Assembly: GCA_002368355.1 (NCBI GenBank)
Contig: AP018281.1
Location: 3,720,001-3,784,000, forward strand
Reading direction: 5' to 3'
DNA from: Chondrocystis sp. NIES-4102
GTDB taxonomy: Bacteria > Cyanobacteriota > Cyanobacteriia > Cyanobacteriales > Xenococcaceae
Length of the DNA stretch: 64,000 bases
In this document: positions 63,815 to 64,000 of the stretch, piece after piece
Position numbering within the stretch: the stretch's first letter is position 1
How the letters are laid out: every line of letters starts with the position of its first letter
Notes under the pieces: model-generated
Seen by the model: the letters and a program-made list of their open reading frames with translations, nothing else
The model's database searches: none
What the model was told of the DNA's origin: nothing
Position numbers and translations under genes: made by a program

Positions 63815-64000
63815 AAATTATCCATAAGTCAATGATAATAATTTAAATATAAACAACTCGGTACAACAGTTTATTAAGTAGAAACAATTAGGAATGTGTG
63901 TTGCTAGCTTTTAGCTCAGGAGTGCATATGCGAAGCGGTATCCTTGATTGATTCGCTCAAGGCATGGAGACCGTACCGTTAGCACAGCACCGCTTTGACG
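63815..64000. repeat. Dispersed palindromic repeat at right edge
   Basis: From about 63905 the sequence TAGCTTTTAGCTCAGGAGTG and GCGAAGCGGTATCC is followed by CACCGCTTTGACG at the edge. AAGCGGT (63933-63939) and ACCGCTT (63989-63995) are inverted copies. This is the GC-richer dispersed repeat type common between cyanobacterial genes; it is cut by the window end. No coding frame is supported here. Confidence 0.55.

Noticed and set aside
1-64000. tRNA and rRNA genes
   Set aside because: Intergenic regions were scanned by eye for T-loop (GTTCGA/GTTCAA) and acceptor pairing; none was convincing. A tRNAscan run would settle it.

Overview
The window is AT-rich chromosomal DNA from a cyanobacterium. 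The evidence is the frequent HIP1 octamer GCGATCGC inside and between genes, the catalytic subunit of ferredoxin-thioredoxin reductase (51178-51540), a BtpA photosystem I biogenesis protein (35139-35987), a VKOR-thioredoxin fusion, a CrhR-like helicase, and the DUF502-nusB and grxC-gshB gene pairs. Short tandem repeats and dispersed repeats between genes also fit a unicellular, large-genome cyanobacterium. The genus cannot be fixed from the sequence alone. I found no tRNA, rRNA, CRISPR array, transposase or prophage.

Layout. 1-8501: a partial gene, a HigBA-like toxin-antitoxin locus whose toxin is cut by an in-frame stop, a membrane Ser/Thr kinase, a GIY-YIG protein, a heptamer tandem repeat, three consecutive small secreted proteins, a DUF29 protein and recJ. 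8595-12876: an LCP cell-wall/glycan ligase, a small membrane protein, mobA and rodA. 12887-21224: a surface polysaccharide region with a sulfotransferase, a TagA/CpsF glycosyltransferase, a nucleotide-sugar epimerase, two further glycosyltransferases, an exostosin-like protein and a polytopic membrane protein, with cyanase (cynS) embedded in it. 21534-28217: housekeeping genes cysH, miaE, a PPP phosphatase, nusB, DUF502, pgl and trmFO. 28301-29728: a protein of alternating YD and Ca-loop repeats. 30338-43065: thrC, a crhR-like helicase, rimO, btpA, VKOR, an SGNH hydrolase, a low-molecular-weight phosphatase, an ABC exporter, gshB and grxC. 43537-48612: a giant acidic repeat protein. 48755-61025: map, prmA, DUF309, ftrC, a response-regulator/HlyD fusion, bioY, a cyclic-nucleotide-binding domain protein, lnt, an FkbM methyltransferase and argS. 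61538-63814: a peptide-binding lipoprotein and a second DUF29 protein.

How the genes fit together. Redox and thiol biology is well represented: gshB with grxC, ftrC, the VKOR fusion and cysH. Envelope biogenesis is the other theme: rodA, LCP, lnt, the polysaccharide region, the small disulfide-type secreted proteins and the HlyD-type adaptor.

The strongest candidates for something undescribed are: (i) the 1691-residue acidic protein with two N-terminal hydrophobic segments, a coiled coil and 18 copies of a tryptophan-centred motif in two alternating versions; (ii) a complete phospho-receiver domain fused to the cytoplasmic end of a HlyD-type adaptor; (iii) the cluster of three small two-cysteine secreted proteins, one with a duplicated 26-residue Q/N motif; and (iv) a plus-strand hairpin with a U-tract at 30174-30208 that no plus-strand gene explains, which may mark a small RNA.
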